Source: Paraeggerthella hominis (GTDB lineage: Bacteria > Actinomycetota > Coriobacteriia > Coriobacteriales > Eggerthellaceae). From it: 64,000 bases of DNA. The position numbers and the translations under genes were made by a program. Where the stretch lies: positions 44,817 through 108,816 of the forward strand of contig NZ_JAJNOQ010000010.1 in assembly GCF_021044775.1 (NCBI RefSeq). The letters are read 5' to 3'. Within the stretch, counting starts at the first letter, position 1. Each line of letters begins with the position of its first letter. Below, piece after piece: positions 8,773 through 17,194 of this stretch. A model generated the notes under the pieces. It was given only the letters and a program-made list of their open reading frames with translations. It had not been told where the DNA came from and ran no database searches.

Positions 8773-10065
8773 TTACGCGCGCACCTGCCCCGTACCGCGC
8801 AGCACGTACTTGTACGACGTGAGGGCCGCAAGCGCGAACGGGCCACGCGCATGAAGCTTCTGGGTGGAAATGCCGATCTCCGCGCCCAAGCCGAACTGCC
8901 CGCCGTCCGTGAACGCCGTCGAAGCGTTCGCGTACACGGCAGCCGCGTCAACGCGATTGAGAAACGCCTCCAGCGCCGTTGCGCCCTCTGCATCGGCGGG
9001 GTCGGCGACGATAGCCTCGGAGTGCCGTGTGCCGTACCGGTTCACGTGATCGATGGCCTCGTCGACGCCGCCAACGCATTTCACGGCCATCTCGGGCGCC
9101 AGGTATTCGGTAGCCCAATCCTGCTCGACAGCGGCTTCCGCCTTGACGCCATGAGCGCGCGCCACGCGAAGGGCGCATTCGTCAGCATGCAGCAGCACGC
9201 CCTTTGCCTGCAGGTCGGCAAGCAGTCGAGGAAGCATGACCTCCGCCGCAGCCTCGTCGATCAGCAGCGTTTCGGCCGCGTTGCACACGCCGTAGCGGCG
9301 GCATTTCGCGTTGAGCACGATGGCGCGCGCCATCTCCAGGTCCGCGGTGGCGTGCACGTACACATGGCAGTTGCCCGTGCCCGTTTCGATGACGGGAACC
9401 TTGGAATGCTCGACGCAGTGGCGGATAAGCCCTGCCCCGCCGCGCGGAATGAGCACGTCGATCACCCCGTGAAGCTGCATGAGCTCGTCGGCCGCAGCGC
9501 GATCGGTCGAGGCGATCAGCCCGATGCAACCCTGCGGCATGCCGGCGCCCACCGCAGCGTCATGGAGCACGCGCGCGACGGCCTCGTTGGAAGCGGAGGC
9601 CAGACTGCCGCCGCGCAGCACCGCAGCGTTGCCCGACTTCAGGCAAATGCCGGTCGCGTCAGCCGTCACGTTGGGACGCGCTTCGTACACCACGGCCACC
9701 ACGCCCAAAGGCACGCTCACGCGCGTAAGCTCGATGCCGTTGTACAGCTGGCGCTCGTCTTGGATGCATCCCAGCGGATCGGGCAGGGCGACCAAATCCT
9801 CAAGGGCGCACGCCATCGCATCGACGCGATCCGCATCCAACATGAGGCGGTCAAGCAAGCTCTCCTTGGTTCCGGCCTCGCGCGCCGCGTCCATATCGCG
9901 TCCGTTGGCAGCGATAATATCCACCGCATGCTCGCGCAGAGCCCGCGCCATTGCGATGAGCGCCCGATTGCGCTCCCCTGCAGTGGTCTGCCCCAGCGCC
10001 GCGCTTGCGGCCCGAGCAGACTCAGCAACGCGACGTACCTCGTCGCGCACGGTTTCGTCGATCAT
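8773..10065 (-). CDS. proA: Gamma-glutamyl phosphate reductase
   Basis: ProA reduces gamma-glutamyl phosphate to glutamate semialdehyde with NADPH, the second step of proline synthesis. The 430-residue protein contains the catalytic cysteine in YGVCNAAET (about residue 261), plus VYEARPNVT and the C-terminal GLGAEIGISTQKLHARGP typical of the family. ATG 10065 is chosen because a perfect AAGGAGG stands 7 bases upstream; an in-frame start 30 bases earlier has none. It follows proB by about 40 bases and abuts nadD. Confidence 0.97.
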   Translation of the reverse strand: MIDETVRDEVRRVAESARAASAALGQTTAGERNRALIAMARALREHAVDIIAANGRDMDAAREAGTKESLLDRLMLDADRVDAMACALEDLVALPDPLGCIQDERQLYNGIELTRVSVPLGVVAVVYEARPNVTADATGICLKSGNAAVLRGGSLASASNEAVARVLHDAAVGAGMPQGCIGLIASTDRAAADELMQLHGVIDVLIPRGGAGLIRHCVEHSKVPVIETGTGNCHVYVHATADLEMARAIVLNAKCRRYGVCNAAETLLIDEAAAEVMLPRLLADLQAKGVLLHADECALRVARAHGVKAEAAVEQDWATEYLAPEMAVKCVGGVDEAIDHVNRYGTRHSEAIVADPADAEGATALEAFLNRVDAAAVYANASTAFTDGGQFGLGAEIGISTQKLHARGPFALAALTSYKYVLRGTGQVRA

Positions 10066-10107
10066 ATCGTTGCCTCCTTGTCCCGCCTTGCCCATAGCCG
10101 AACCGGC

Positions 10108-11262
10108 CTACTCGAACACCACAAGCTCGTCACGGTGAACAAGCGGGCGTTCCGCCAAGCTTGCCAACAGGCGATTCGCCTGCAACTGCGAGCGTGTGCG
10201 TCCTATGGCAAGCGCGGTCTCATCACTTGAAAACGCCGCTTTGCCCCGTGCGAACAGATGCCCCGCACCGTCTTTGATGTCAACGATGTCGCCCGGATCG
10301 AAGCGACCTTCCACCGCGCGCACCCCCACCGACAAAAGCGAGCTGCCCTTGCATGTGAGCGCCGCCTTGGCGCCGTCGTCCACCACCAGCGACCCGCGCG
10401 CGGAATCTCCGAGCGCGATCCACAGCTTCTTCGGGGTTATCTCGTGCGGCTTTTCAGCCGCGACGAACCGCGTCCCCACGTCTTCGCCGGCAGCCACGTC
10501 GACGATGACGTTCTCGCGACGGCCATGGCAGATGACCATGGGAATGCCCGCAACCATGAGCACGCGCGCCGCTTTGATCTTGGTGATCATGCCGCCCGAC
10601 CCCACCGTGGTGCCCGCGCCGCCCGCCACGGCCATGACCTCCGGTCCGATAGCCTCGACGCACGAGATAAGGCGCGCGTCGGGATGGTGATGCGGGTTCG
10701 CGTCGTACAAGCCCTCGATATCGGACAAGATGATCATGAGGTCCGCGTCGATGAGACACGCCGTCAAAGCGGCGAGCGTGTCGTTGTCGCCGAAGCGAAT
10801 CTGCTCAACCGAGATCGTGTCGTTCTCGTTCACGATGGGCACGACACCCAAGTCGAGCAAGCGCAGCAACGTGTCGCGCGCATGCAGGTACGCGTTTCGA
10901 TCCGCCGTGTCGCGACGCGTGAGCAGCACGGTCGACGTCGTGATGCCATGAGGCGCGAACGCCTCGGCGTAGGCTGTCGAAAGCGCGCTCTGCCCCACCG
11001 AAGCCGCAGCCTGCAAGCTGGGCATGTCCGAAGGCCGCTTGGCAATGCCGAGCGCCTCCAAACCGCACGCGATAGCGGCCGACGTCACGATGACGGGCTG
11101 CCAGCCGACGCTCTTCGCATGGGTTATCTGATCGGCCAGCTTCTGCAGGTACGCATAGTCGATCGAGCTCTCCGAAGTGGTGAGCGTCGACGACCCTATT
11201 TTGATAACCAGGCGCTTCCCCTGCATCGGCTGCGCCGCATCGACCACACGGTCTGCTTTCAT
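10108..11262 (-). CDS. proB: Glutamate 5-kinase with PUA domain
   Basis: ProB phosphorylates glutamate as the first, normally proline-inhibited step of proline synthesis. The 384-residue protein shows the amino-acid kinase start RLVIKIGSSTLT, the catalytic VVPIVNENDTIS and FGDNDTLAA segments, and GSGGMITKIKAA. The last ~95 residues form a PUA domain (SLLSVGVRAVEGRFDPGDIV), as in full-length bacterial enzymes. Its ATG overlaps the obg stop by one base (TAATG). The neighbouring proA completes the pathway as far as glutamate semialdehyde. Confidence 0.97.
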   Translation of the reverse strand: MKADRVVDAAQPMQGKRLVIKIGSSTLTTSESSIDYAYLQKLADQITHAKSVGWQPVIVTSAAIACGLEALGIAKRPSDMPSLQAAASVGQSALSTAYAEAFAPHGITTSTVLLTRRDTADRNAYLHARDTLLRLLDLGVVPIVNENDTISVEQIRFGDNDTLAALTACLIDADLMIILSDIEGLYDANPHHHPDARLISCVEAIGPEVMAVAGGAGTTVGSGGMITKIKAARVLMVAGIPMVICHGRRENVIVDVAAGEDVGTRFVAAEKPHEITPKKLWIALGDSARGSLVVDDGAKAALTCKGSSLLSVGVRAVEGRFDPGDIVDIKDGAGHLFARGKAAFSSDETALAIGRTRSQLQANRLLASLAERPLVHRDELVVFE

Positions 11263-12656
11263 TACAGATCAAGCTCCTTGTACAAATCCTCCGCCGTGCG
11301 AGCCGACTCAAATTCGAACGCGCGCCCCACAATGCGGATCTCGTCGCCGTCTACCGCGCCTGCGCGCTCGAGCGCCTGCTCCACGCCAAGACGCTTCAAG
11401 CGATGCTGCAGGAAGAGAATGGCCTCCTCGTTCTCCCAGTCGGTCTGCACCACCATGCGTTCGACCTGCGGCCCCTCGATGCGGAACACGCCGCCGCCCA
11501 ACGGAAACACCTTGAAGCGCTTGTCGCGCGCCTCGCGCTTGAGCTCCCACACGTGCTCGTACTGCACGTCCTGCTCGGCATGCGCGCGAGCGGCCTCGCG
11601 CAGCTCGTGCACCTTCGTGGCGATGGCGGCCTTCAGGCCGTCGACGCCTTCGCCCGTCAGCGCGCTGATGCAGTACAGCTTCGGATCGATGGAGCTCTGC
11701 CCGAACTCGTCGCCGTCGGCCGCAGCAAGGGAGTCCTCGCGCACGCGCTCGGCCAGCAGCTCGCACGCCTCCTCCACGCCGGGCACGTCGATCTTGTTGG
11801 CCACCACGATGCGCGGGCGATTCGCCAGTTCGTCAGCGTACAGCGCAAGCTCGCGGTTGATGATCTCGTAGTCTTCAAGCGGATCGCGGCCCTCCCAATC
11901 GCCCGTCAAGTCCACCACGTGCACGATGAGCGCCGTGCGCTCGATGTGACGCAGGAACTCATGGCCGAGGCCCTTGCCCTCGTGAGCGCCCTCGATCAGG
12001 CCAGGGATGTCGGCCACGACGAAGCTCAGATCGCCCGAGCGCGCCACACCGAGGTTCGGAACCAGCGTGGTGAACGGGTAATCGGCAATCTTGGGACGCG
12101 CGGCGCTCATCTTGGCGATGAGCGACGACTTGCCCGCCGACGGCATGCCCACCAGCGCGGCGTCGGCCATGAGCTTCATCTCGAGTTCGATCCAACCCTC
12201 CTGGGCGGGCTCTCCCAATTCGGCGAAGGCTGGGGCGCGCCTTCTGGACGTGACGAAATGGATGTTGCCGCGGCCGCCCATGCCGCCTTCGGCCACGGTC
12301 ACGCGCTCGCCATCATGCGTCAGGTCGGCTATGAGCTCGCCGGTTTCCTTCTCGTCTTCGAAGTACTCGCGCACCACGGTGCCGACGGGCACCTTCAGAA
12401 CCAAGTCCTCGCCCGTGGCTCCGTGCATGCGGCTGCCTTTGCCGTGCGTTCCGCGCTCGGCCTTGAAATGGTGCTTGAAACGGTATTCGATGAGGGACGA
12501 CAAGCTGGCGTCGGCCTCGACCACCACGTTGCCGCCATGACCTCCGTCGCCGCCGTCGGGCCCGCCTTTGGGGACATGGGCCTCTCGGCGAAACGACATG
12601 CAGCCTGCTCCGCCGTTGCCGCCTGTTACGTGAATGCGCACTTTATCGATAAACAC
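11262..12656 (-). CDS. obg: Obg/CgtA ribosome-assembly GTPase
   Basis: Obg is an essential GTPase of late 50S assembly that also links to stress signalling. The 464-residue protein has the glycine-rich Obg fold at the N-terminus (VTGGNGGAGCMSFRREA), the GTPase motifs GMPSAGKSS (about 168), TTLVPNLG, DIPGLIEGAHEGKGLG and NKID, and a C-terminal OCT domain (KVFPLGGGVFRIEG). GTG 12656 is preferred, with GAAGGA upstream and VFIDKVRIHV as the natural beginning. A terminator lies between rpmA and obg, so obg may also have its own promoter. Confidence 0.97.
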   Translation of the reverse strand: MFIDKVRIHVTGGNGGAGCMSFRREAHVPKGGPDGGDGGHGGNVVVEADASLSSLIEYRFKHHFKAERGTHGKGSRMHGATGEDLVLKVPVGTVVREYFEDEKETGELIADLTHDGERVTVAEGGMGGRGNIHFVTSRRRAPAFAELGEPAQEGWIELEMKLMADAALVGMPSAGKSSLIAKMSAARPKIADYPFTTLVPNLGVARSGDLSFVVADIPGLIEGAHEGKGLGHEFLRHIERTALIVHVVDLTGDWEGRDPLEDYEIINRELALYADELANRPRIVVANKIDVPGVEEACELLAERVREDSLAAADGDEFGQSSIDPKLYCISALTGEGVDGLKAAIATKVHELREAARAHAEQDVQYEHVWELKREARDKRFKVFPLGGGVFRIEGPQVERMVVQTDWENEEAILFLQHRLKRLGVEQALERAGAVDGDEIRIVGRAFEFESARTAEDLYKELDL

Positions 12657-12738
12657 GGAAGCGTTCCTTCGTATTCGTTCCGCATCTCGCATCGGGGAGC
12701 TGCGGTTTGATGGTATCCAACCTTACGGATTGTATATG

Positions 12739-12768
12739 AAAAAGTGCCCCCTGACGAACAGGGGGCAC
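12739..12768 (-). terminator. Intrinsic terminator between rpmA and obg
   Basis: On the minus strand a perfect 9-bp stem (GTGCCCCCT/AGGGGGCAC, 7-base loop) is followed by TTTTT. It would end or attenuate the ribosomal protein transcript before obg. Confidence 0.85.
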
Positions 12769-12810
12769 CGCTCAACATAAGAACGTTATGCTGTCGTTGT
12801 CAGCAGACCC

Positions 12811-13062
12811 TTACGCCTCGGGGCGCACATGGATCTTGCGCTTGACGCCACGCGTGAATTCGAGCGTGCCGTCGCACAGTGCGAACAAGGTGTCGTCCTT
12901 GCCGCGGCCGACGTTCTCGCCCGGATGAAAATGCGTGCCGCGCTGACGAACGATGATGTTGCCCGTCTTGACAGTCTGACCAGCGAACATCTTCACGCCC
13001 AGTCGCTGCGCACGGGAGTCGCGGCCGTTACGGGTAGACCCGAGACCTTTCTTGTGAGCCAT
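12811..13062 (-). CDS. rpmA: 50S ribosomal protein L27
   Basis: L27 contacts the peptidyl transferase centre through its N-terminal tail. The 83-residue product begins MAHKKGLGSTRNGRDS and contains GTHFHPGENVGRGKDDTLFA, both diagnostic. There is no N-terminal leader of the kind cleaved by Prp protease in Firmicutes. It starts 18 bases after the rplU stop and shares its promoter. Confidence 0.98.
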   Translation of the reverse strand: MAHKKGLGSTRNGRDSRAQRLGVKMFAGQTVKTGNIIVRQRGTHFHPGENVGRGKDDTLFALCDGTLEFTRGVKRKIHVRPEA

Positions 13063-13080
13063 GGTGTTCCCTCCTTGCGC

Positions 13081-13461
13081 TTACTCGGCGTCGTCCGACG
13101 CAGGCTTCTCGGCGGCCTTCTTGGCAGCCGGCTTCTTCTCAGCGGTCTTCTTAGCAGAGCCAACCGACTCGATCTCGACGCGCGTGAGCTGCTGGCGATG
13201 ACCGCGCAGCTTCTTGTAGTTCTTGCGCTTCTTGAACTTGAAGACCAGCTGCTTCTCGCCCTTGAACTGCTCGAGAACGATAGCGGTGACCTTCGTAGCG
13301 GCTGCCTTCGCAGGATCAGCTTCTACCTTCTTGCCATCGACGACGCAGATGGCCTCGAGTTCGACCTTTGCGCCGACCTCGGCGTCAAGCTTTTCGATGT
13401 TCAGCTTGTCGCCAGGGGCAACCTTGTACTGCTTGCCGCCCGTTTTTACGATTGCGTACAT
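13081..13461 (-). CDS. rplU: 50S ribosomal protein L21 with Lys/Ala-rich tail
   Basis: L21 binds 23S rRNA in the large subunit. The first ~103 residues are standard L21 (YAIVKTGGKQYKVAPGD, KFKKRKNYKKLRGHRQQ). They are followed by a roughly 25-residue low-complexity tail of Lys, Ala, Pro and Glu that is longer than the usual ~103-residue protein. Such tails are seen in some actinobacterial ribosomal proteins. AAGGAG precedes the ATG. It is first gene of the run leading to rsfS. Confidence 0.97.
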   Translation of the reverse strand: MYAIVKTGGKQYKVAPGDKLNIEKLDAEVGAKVELEAICVVDGKKVEADPAKAAATKVTAIVLEQFKGEKQLVFKFKKRKNYKKLRGHRQQLTRVEIESVGSAKKTAEKKPAAKKAAEKPASDDAE

Positions 13462-13496
13462 GAGTGTCTCCTTGATATAAATAAACGCAAGGCGAT

Positions 13497-13525
13497 ATCT
13501 TAACAGCGTGACCGTAGCAAGTCAA
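13497..13525 (-). promoter_or_regulatory. Sigma70-type promoter of rplU-rpmA
   Basis: On the minus strand, TTGACT and TAAGAT are separated by exactly 17 bases, about 35 bases upstream of the rplU ATG. Confidence 0.7.
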
Positions 13526-13723
13526 TGTGATCTTATGCACAATCTCCGCGTATCATCGCACTCTTCCTACGCTGTGCCTCCACAGAGCACAACGTTTATA
13601 TGATAGCAGATGTTTGGTAGATACGCACGGCAGCGTGGCGTGTTTTTTCAAATATCACACTTCCCTCAAAAGAAGGGCCGAACCCGAACCGCACGCCGAA
13701 AGCGATCGCACCCGAGCAGCCCC

Positions 13724-16351
13724 TTAATGGGACTCGGCCCAGCTGTCTCCGAAGGACACGTCGGCCACCAGGGGGACGCGCAGTTCGGCCACGCCCTCCA
13801 TGACCTCCTTGACCATGGCGGACAAACGCTCGATCTCGTCCTGAGGCACGCTGAAATCCAATTCGTCATGCACCTGCAAAAGCAGCCGCGCGCGAAACCC
13901 TTCTTCCATGAGACGGCGCTGGACCTCGGTCATCGCAAGCTTGATGATGTCGGCCGCGCTTCCCTGCATAGGGTGGTTCATAGCCGTGCGCTCCCCGAAG
14001 CCGCGCTGGTTGGCGTTACCGGCCTTGAGCTCGGGGATATGGCGCTTGCGCCCGAACATGGTTTCCGCGTAGCCCTTCTCCTTGGCCGCGGTGATCGTCT
14101 CGTCCAGGTACGTCCGCACTCCAGGGTACGCCTCGAAGTAGCGCTCGATCATTCCCTTCGCCTCGCCGAAGGGAATCCCCAGGCTCTGCGAAAGCCCGAA
14201 CGCCTGCTGACCGTAGACGATGCCGAAGTTCACCGCCTTGGCGCGGCTGCGCAGCTCCGGTGTGATCTCCTCCACCGGCAAGCCGAACACGCGGCTGGCC
14301 GTAGCGGCATGGAAGTCCGCCCCCGAGCAAAACGCCGCCACCAGATGCTCGTCAGCCGAAAGGTGCGCCAGCAAGCGCAGCTCGATCTGGGAATAGTCGG
14401 CCGAAAGGAACTTGCTGCCCGGTTCGAGCGGCACGAAGCACTCGCGGATCTTGCGCCCGAACTCGGTGCGAACGGGTATGTTCTGAAGGTTCGGATCGGA
14501 CGAGGACAGACGTCCGGTAGTGGTGACCGTTTCATTGAAGCTGGTGTGCACGCGCCCGTCTTCCGCGCGCATGCGGGGCAGCGCGTCGATATAGGTCGAC
14601 TTCACCTTGGCAAGCTCTCGATAACGCAGGACGAGCTCCGGCAACTCGTGCTCCTTCGCCAATTCCTTGAGCACGCCCGCGTCGGTCGAGTACCCGCGCT
14701 GGTTCTTCTTGAGGGGCTTGAGCCCCAGAACCTCGAACAGGATGTGCGAAAGCTGCTTGGGGGAATCGAGGTTGAACTCCTCCCCCGCCATCTCCACGAT
14801 GCGGCCCCGCAGGTCATCGAGCTCCACCTGCGTACGCGCGCCTAGCTCGAACAGGCGATCGTAATCCACCGCCGCGCCCGTGCGCTCCATGATGGCCAGA
14901 ACCGCAACCAAGGGCAGGTCGATGTCGAAATAGGCGCCGCGGCTTCCATCGCGCTCCAACGCGCTGGACAGCGGCTCGACCAGCGCGCGCGCCGCAGCGG
15001 CCTGAGCGGCCGCCAACGACGCTTCGTCCTTCGCATCGGGCAGCACGCCGCCGCAGTACGCGTCCAGCAAAGCGTCGTAGGAGTACTCCGCAACCGAGGA
15101 ATTCAGCACGTAACCGGCAAGCCCCAGATCGAACGCGCGCATGCTCGAAAGATCGCCGTCGGAAACGAGCGCGCGCTTGGCCGTGTCCGGCGGGTACACC
15201 CGATGCACGTCCAGCTTGACGTCGAGCGAAGCGAACGATCCTTCGCGAACGACGCGCGCGAAAGCCTCCAAACCCGCTTCGTCTTCGTACAGCGCGGTTC
15301 CCTCGCTTGTGCTGACGGCGCAGTGAAGCCCCGCGCTGAACAGAGACGCCTGCTTGGGTTCCACGAACGACACGCCCAGCGTCTCCCCGCGGCCGAGAGC
15401 GGCCGACACCAGCGCATCGGCTTCGTCGCCCGTCACAACGGGGTCCACGCTCAAAGGAGCGGCTTTCTTTTCAGGCTCCTTGCCCACCAGTTTGAGCACG
15501 CGGCTCAAATGGGCGTTGAACCGAACCCCTTCGAACGCCTCGGTCACGGCCTGCGGATCGAAATCCGGAAAACGACACGCTTCCAGGTCGAGCGGGAAGT
15601 CGAGATCGCGCACGATGGTAGCCACCTCGCGACTGGCGAAGGCGGCGTCCTTGTTCTCGACGATGCGCTCCTTCTGCTTGCCCTTGAGCTCGTCGACATG
15701 CTCGTAGAGCCCTTCCAGGCTGCCGTACGCCTGCAAAAGCTTCGCGGCGGTCTTCTCGCCGATACCGGGAACGCCGGGGATGTTGTCGGAAGAATCGCCC
15801 TTCAGGCCAAGGTAGTCGGGCACCTGCTCGGGGCTGATGCCGTAGCGCTCCAGCACTTCCGCCGGCCCGTATATGGCCACGTCGGTGATGCCCTTCTTCG
15901 TGGTGACGATGCGCGTCTTGTCGGTAGCCAGCTGATAGGCGTCCTTATCGCCGGTCACCAGCAGCGTTTCGTAACCCAGCGCCTCGTCGCGCGCGGCGAT
16001 GGTCCCCAGCACGTCGTCGCCTTCCCAGCCCTTGATGCGCACCACCGGTACGCCCATGGCCTCCAAAAGCTCCTCGATGATGGGAAACTGAACCTTCAGA
16101 TCGTCGTCCATAGGAGGGCGCTGCGCCTTGTACTGCTCGAGGGCCTCCATGCGAAACGCCGGGCGACCCGCATCGAACGCGCAGATGAGAGCGTCGGGGG
16201 CCGCTATGTCGATAAACTTCAGCAGCATGGACAGGAAGCCGAACACCGCGTTGGTGGGACGCCCGTCAGGCGCGTTCATGGTGGGGGGAACCGCATGGTA
16301 CGCGCGATGCATGAGCGAGTTGCCGTCGATGACGGCTATCTTCTTCGACAT
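13724..16351 (-). CDS. polA: DNA polymerase I
   Basis: The 875-residue protein joins an N-terminal 5'-3' flap exonuclease (IAVIDGNSLMHRAYHA, GDKDAYQL, GLKGDSSDNIPGVPGIGEKTA) to a family A polymerase. The polymerase motifs are A SADYSQIELRLLAHLS (about 650), B RAKAVNFGIVYGQQ (about 705) and C LLQVHDELDF (about 827). The central 3'-5' exonuclease fold lacks the metal-binding acids: the DxE site is LGVSFVEP, so proofreading is presumably absent, as in Bacillus and Thermus Pol I. ATG 16351 (MSKKIAVID) has GGAGG upstream; longer in-frame starts are unsupported. Confidence 0.97.
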   Translation of the reverse strand: MSKKIAVIDGNSLMHRAYHAVPPTMNAPDGRPTNAVFGFLSMLLKFIDIAAPDALICAFDAGRPAFRMEALEQYKAQRPPMDDDLKVQFPIIEELLEAMGVPVVRIKGWEGDDVLGTIAARDEALGYETLLVTGDKDAYQLATDKTRIVTTKKGITDVAIYGPAEVLERYGISPEQVPDYLGLKGDSSDNIPGVPGIGEKTAAKLLQAYGSLEGLYEHVDELKGKQKERIVENKDAAFASREVATIVRDLDFPLDLEACRFPDFDPQAVTEAFEGVRFNAHLSRVLKLVGKEPEKKAAPLSVDPVVTGDEADALVSAALGRGETLGVSFVEPKQASLFSAGLHCAVSTSEGTALYEDEAGLEAFARVVREGSFASLDVKLDVHRVYPPDTAKRALVSDGDLSSMRAFDLGLAGYVLNSSVAEYSYDALLDAYCGGVLPDAKDEASLAAAQAAAARALVEPLSSALERDGSRGAYFDIDLPLVAVLAIMERTGAAVDYDRLFELGARTQVELDDLRGRIVEMAGEEFNLDSPKQLSHILFEVLGLKPLKKNQRGYSTDAGVLKELAKEHELPELVLRYRELAKVKSTYIDALPRMRAEDGRVHTSFNETVTTTGRLSSSDPNLQNIPVRTEFGRKIRECFVPLEPGSKFLSADYSQIELRLLAHLSADEHLVAAFCSGADFHAATASRVFGLPVEEITPELRSRAKAVNFGIVYGQQAFGLSQSLGIPFGEAKGMIERYFEAYPGVRTYLDETITAAKEKGYAETMFGRKRHIPELKAGNANQRGFGERTAMNHPMQGSAADIIKLAMTEVQRRLMEEGFRARLLLQVHDELDFSVPQDEIERLSAMVKEVMEGVAELRVPLVADVSFGDSWAESH

Positions 16352-16480
16352 GAATACCTCCGTCGGCGAATGTTTTGAGGGCTTAGTATAGCGCAAGCGC
16401 TCGCGCCGCGCAGTCCGCCGGGAAACGACCACGCGCCGTCTACAAGCCGGAGCGCGCGGGTTGCGCGCGAAGCGCGACGA

Positions 16481-17152
16481 TCACGCGCTCCAAAGATAAC
16501 CGACTCCGCGAACCGTCTCCAAATGCTGCGCAAGGTCGGGCCCCAGCTTCGCGCGAACGCGGCGAACGTGGACGTCCACCGTACGGCTTCCCCCGTAGTA
16601 GTCGAAGCCCCACACGCGGCGCAGCAGGGCGTCGCGCGAATACGTGCGCCCGGGATGCGTGACCAAAAACGCAAGGAGCGCGTATTCCAGATACGTCAGA
16701 TCAAGCGGGTCGCCGCCTATCGTCACCTGGTACGTGGCAAGGTTGATGGTCATGTTGTCAACCGCAAGAACATCGGAGGTGGTTCCCTCGTTTCCCGGCC
16801 ACAACAGCTGACGAATGCGCGCGGCGCACTCGTCCGGCCCGGCGCCGTGCACCACGAAGTCGCTCTTCACCTGCACGGGAAGGCGAAAATCGGCCAGCTG
16901 ATCCTCGTTTACGATGACCAGCAGCGAAGCCGTTCCCTCCTCCAGCATAAGCGATTCAACCTGAGACACGTTCGACAAAGAGCCGCTGCGCGCCTCGTAG
17001 ATAACCAGGTCGCACGAAGCGTGCTGCGAGAGCAGCTTTTTGAACTGCACGGACGAACCGGCCACAACCGCCACGTCCAAGCTTGAAAGGACCTGCTGGA
17101 ACTTGTGGGCGTTGTCCAGGCTGTCGGCTATGAATATGACGGTCTTTCTCAT
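16481..17152 (-). CDS. GlnR-like atypical orphan OmpR-family regulator
   Basis: A 223-residue OmpR-family protein. The C-terminal winged helix is intact (LDLTYLEYALLAFLVTHPG, then SRTVDVHVRRVRAKLG and VRGVGYLW). The N-terminal receiver lacks the acidic pocket: the phosphoacceptor region reads DLVIYEARSG, with Glu-Ala where Asp is expected. No histidine kinase is nearby. This phosphorylation-independent architecture and its position directly downstream of glutamine synthetase resemble actinobacterial GlnR, the nitrogen regulator. The functional link is inference from context. Confidence 0.8.
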   Translation of the reverse strand: MRKTVIFIADSLDNAHKFQQVLSSLDVAVVAGSSVQFKKLLSQHASCDLVIYEARSGSLSNVSQVESLMLEEGTASLLVIVNEDQLADFRLPVQVKSDFVVHGAGPDECAARIRQLLWPGNEGTTSDVLAVDNMTINLATYQVTIGGDPLDLTYLEYALLAFLVTHPGRTYSRDALLRRVWGFDYYGGSRTVDVHVRRVRAKLGPDLAQHLETVRGVGYLWSA

Positions 17153-17194
17153 AGGAAACCCCTCCGATTCCCCGCAGGCCGCACGGCGCCCATG

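Noticed and set aside
8377..12710. Very long open frames on the plus strand opposite proA, proB and obg
   Set aside because: They mirror the codon structure of the real genes in GC-rich DNA, have no ribosome binding sites and give low-complexity Arg/His/Ala-rich products.
13724..16351. Loss of the polA proofreading site as a defect
   Set aside because: Many bacterial Pol I enzymes lack these residues, so this is a normal family state rather than damage.
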